Assembly: GCA_037179515.1 (NCBI GenBank)
Contig: JAXCGZ010000103.1
Coordinates: forward strand, 1-64,000
DNA length: 64,000 nucleotides
Source of the DNA: Halocaridina rubra
Lineage: Eukaryota > Arthropoda > Malacostraca > Decapoda > Atyidae
Reading direction: 5' to 3'
In this document: positions 62,885 through 64,000 of the stretch, piece by piece
Layout: each line of letters opens with the position of its first letter
How positions within the stretch are numbered: position 1 is the first letter of the stretch
Notes under the pieces: model-generated
Database searches by the model: none
What the model was told of the DNA's origin: nothing
What the model saw: only the letters and a program-made list of their open reading frames with translations
Translations under genes and position numbers: made by a program

Positions 62885-63830
62885 ATGTCGGTTAAACCTG
62901 AGGAATAACAACTTCTCAGGGAATTAGTTCAACGTGATTGTGTTCGGTGTCAAGCAGAACTTGCCAAAGATGATGAGACCCTTATTGTTGCTTATTTAGA
63001 AAGATGTTATCAAATGCTAACAGAAAGATTTGGATGATATGATAGGAAATATAAAGAATATGTCAAGGATAAGCTCCTTAAAAGGGATTCTGAAGAGGAG
63101 GATATAGAACACGACAATCTAGCTAAAACAGTCAATGAGATTAGCTTAGCTGTCCTAGAACAGATACGTAAATTAGGATCTTTGAAGAGTACTAGAGCAC
63201 CTAGTCCCAAGAGTTCAAGCCTTCACAGTGGACAACCCACACCTAGATTTCCTGAAGTAAAAATACCACAGTTCTCTGGAAACTATGTCAATGGAACGAG
63301 TTTGGGAATAAGTTTGATAGTTTAGTACATAGTGCTCCTATGCCAATTATGACAAAGTTTACCATCTTGAAAAATGCCCTTTTAAGGAGATGCCAAAGAC
63401 ACCATAATGGGATATCCGGCTGCTAGTGAGTTAAGAATAATGCATTCAACAGCTGCAAGCCATGTATGCCAGCTAGGACAGGATTTGTATGAAATTTAAT
63501 GAGGAAATTTGTAAATTTACCTGGTAAATTACCAACCTTTTCTTCCAATTATTCATTACTTTTTAAATCAAAGCAGGAAGTAGAAGCCATTACTCTAAGT
63601 CTGAAAAATTATAAACGAAGAACACTGATTGGGTGTTTTCAGAACTCGTGATAATGAAATTACCAAAAGATGTAGAGAACTGGATTAGCATGAAAACTGA
63701 CAAAAAATATTCTTCATTTGAAACACTTGAAGGAACTGGGAAATTATTTATATCATATAGAAGGCAACAACACTAAAGGTAACAGAGAGAGAGACCCAAA
63801 CCTCCCAGAGAGAGAACCAGTCCTATAAAA
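62885..63830 (+). pseudogene. BEL/Pao-like gag, decayed
   Basis: An ATG at 62885 starts MSVKPEE, then a stop. The frame continues with AYLERCYQMLTERFG, a second stop at about 63036, YKEYVKDKLLKRDSEEED, and PTPRFPEVKIPQFSGNY at about 63240. After a frameshift come FDSLVHSAPMPIMTKF, LKNALL and GDAKDTIMGYPAASE, and near 63640 ELVIMKLPKDVENW. The order P-R/K-x-x-I-P-x-F-x-G, F-x-x-x-V-H-x-x, K-F-x-x-L and G-x-A-x-x-x-I-x-G-x-P is the conserved part of BEL/Pao gag (DUF1759-type). Protease and pol would lie beyond the window, if present. Confidence 0.7.
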
Positions 63831-64000
63831 AGAATGTGGGTAGTTGTGGCGCTGTTGCAATGAGTAAATAATAAATAAGAATGTGTATTCTATGGATGGC
63901 AATTATAAGTATGAATAATGTAATAAGGTTGTTGGTATAAATGAATGCAGAGACAAACTGAGAGACAGTCACAAATGTCTGAGATGCACTCAGTCCGGGC
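63831..64000. other. Window end, nothing recognised
   Basis: Sequence after the gag remnant with no clear frame or repeat. Confidence 0.4.

Overview
This window looks like intergenic DNA from a large animal genome, most likely a decapod crustacean. That is an inference from very long (TA)n, (GA)n and (AAT)n microsatellites, many Tigger/pogo DNA transposons, several LINE clades, and an arthropod-like NUDT21 retrocopy. I see no bacterial features, no rRNA genes and no intact host gene with introns. Almost every readable protein belongs to a transposable element, and nearly all of these are broken.

Layout. 1-13.8 kb is a mosaic of Tigger-type elements with ends of the form CAGTRNTCCC, separated by (TA)n tracts. 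It holds three internally deleted copies (763-2086, 2169-3655, 4655-6406), a pogo-like fragment (3750-4654), an inverted-repeat MITE (6663-7903) with partial copies, a tRNA-derived SINE (8024-8219), a near-perfect 194-bp palindrome (8576-8769) and a nearly complete but dead transposase gene (9827-12190). 13.8-17.3 kb is a second Tigger family carrying a nested third one with a triplicated DNA-binding segment. 17.25-18.5 kb is a processed pseudogene of NUDT21 (CFIm25). 18.5-23.2 kb is an APE-type LINE and a small derivative that joins its two ends. 23.2-24.9 kb is a truncated Tigger with an RTE fragment inside.

25-34.2 kb is a head-to-tail run of four CR1/jockey-like LINE copies with (GA)n or (CA)n tracts. 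34.3-38.5 kb is an I-like LINE with endonuclease, reverse transcriptase and RNase H, nearly intact. 39-41.2 kb and 59.7-60.7 kb are two copies of one repeat; a MITE sits in the first and the second preserves its empty site. 42.1-46.9 kb is a degenerate Ty3/gypsy-type element whose integrase lies before the reverse transcriptase (gag-PR-INT-RT-RH), as in the Gmr1 group. 47.1-50.3 kb is a full-length Tigger with TA target duplication. 52-55.9 kb is the best CR1-like copy (ORF1 plus ORF2), with a possible -1 frameshift site at their overlap. 56.7-59.1 kb is an RTE LINE, 60.9-62.5 kb a Ty1/copia fragment with polypurine tract and 3' LTR, and 62.9-63.8 kb a decayed BEL/Pao-like gag.

How the parts interact. 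TA-targeting Tigger elements and (TA)n tracts repeatedly share exact borders. Deletion derivatives and MITEs keep the Tigger ends and could be moved by a transposase acting in trans. Nesting orders some events: the short LINE tail predates the split of two Tigger copies, the RTE fragment is younger than its Tigger host, and the MITE at 39360 is younger than its host repeat. The strongest candidates for something little described are the Gmr1-type element outside deuterostomes, the possible frameshift fusion in the CR1-like LINE, and the SINE-sized LINE end-to-end derivative.
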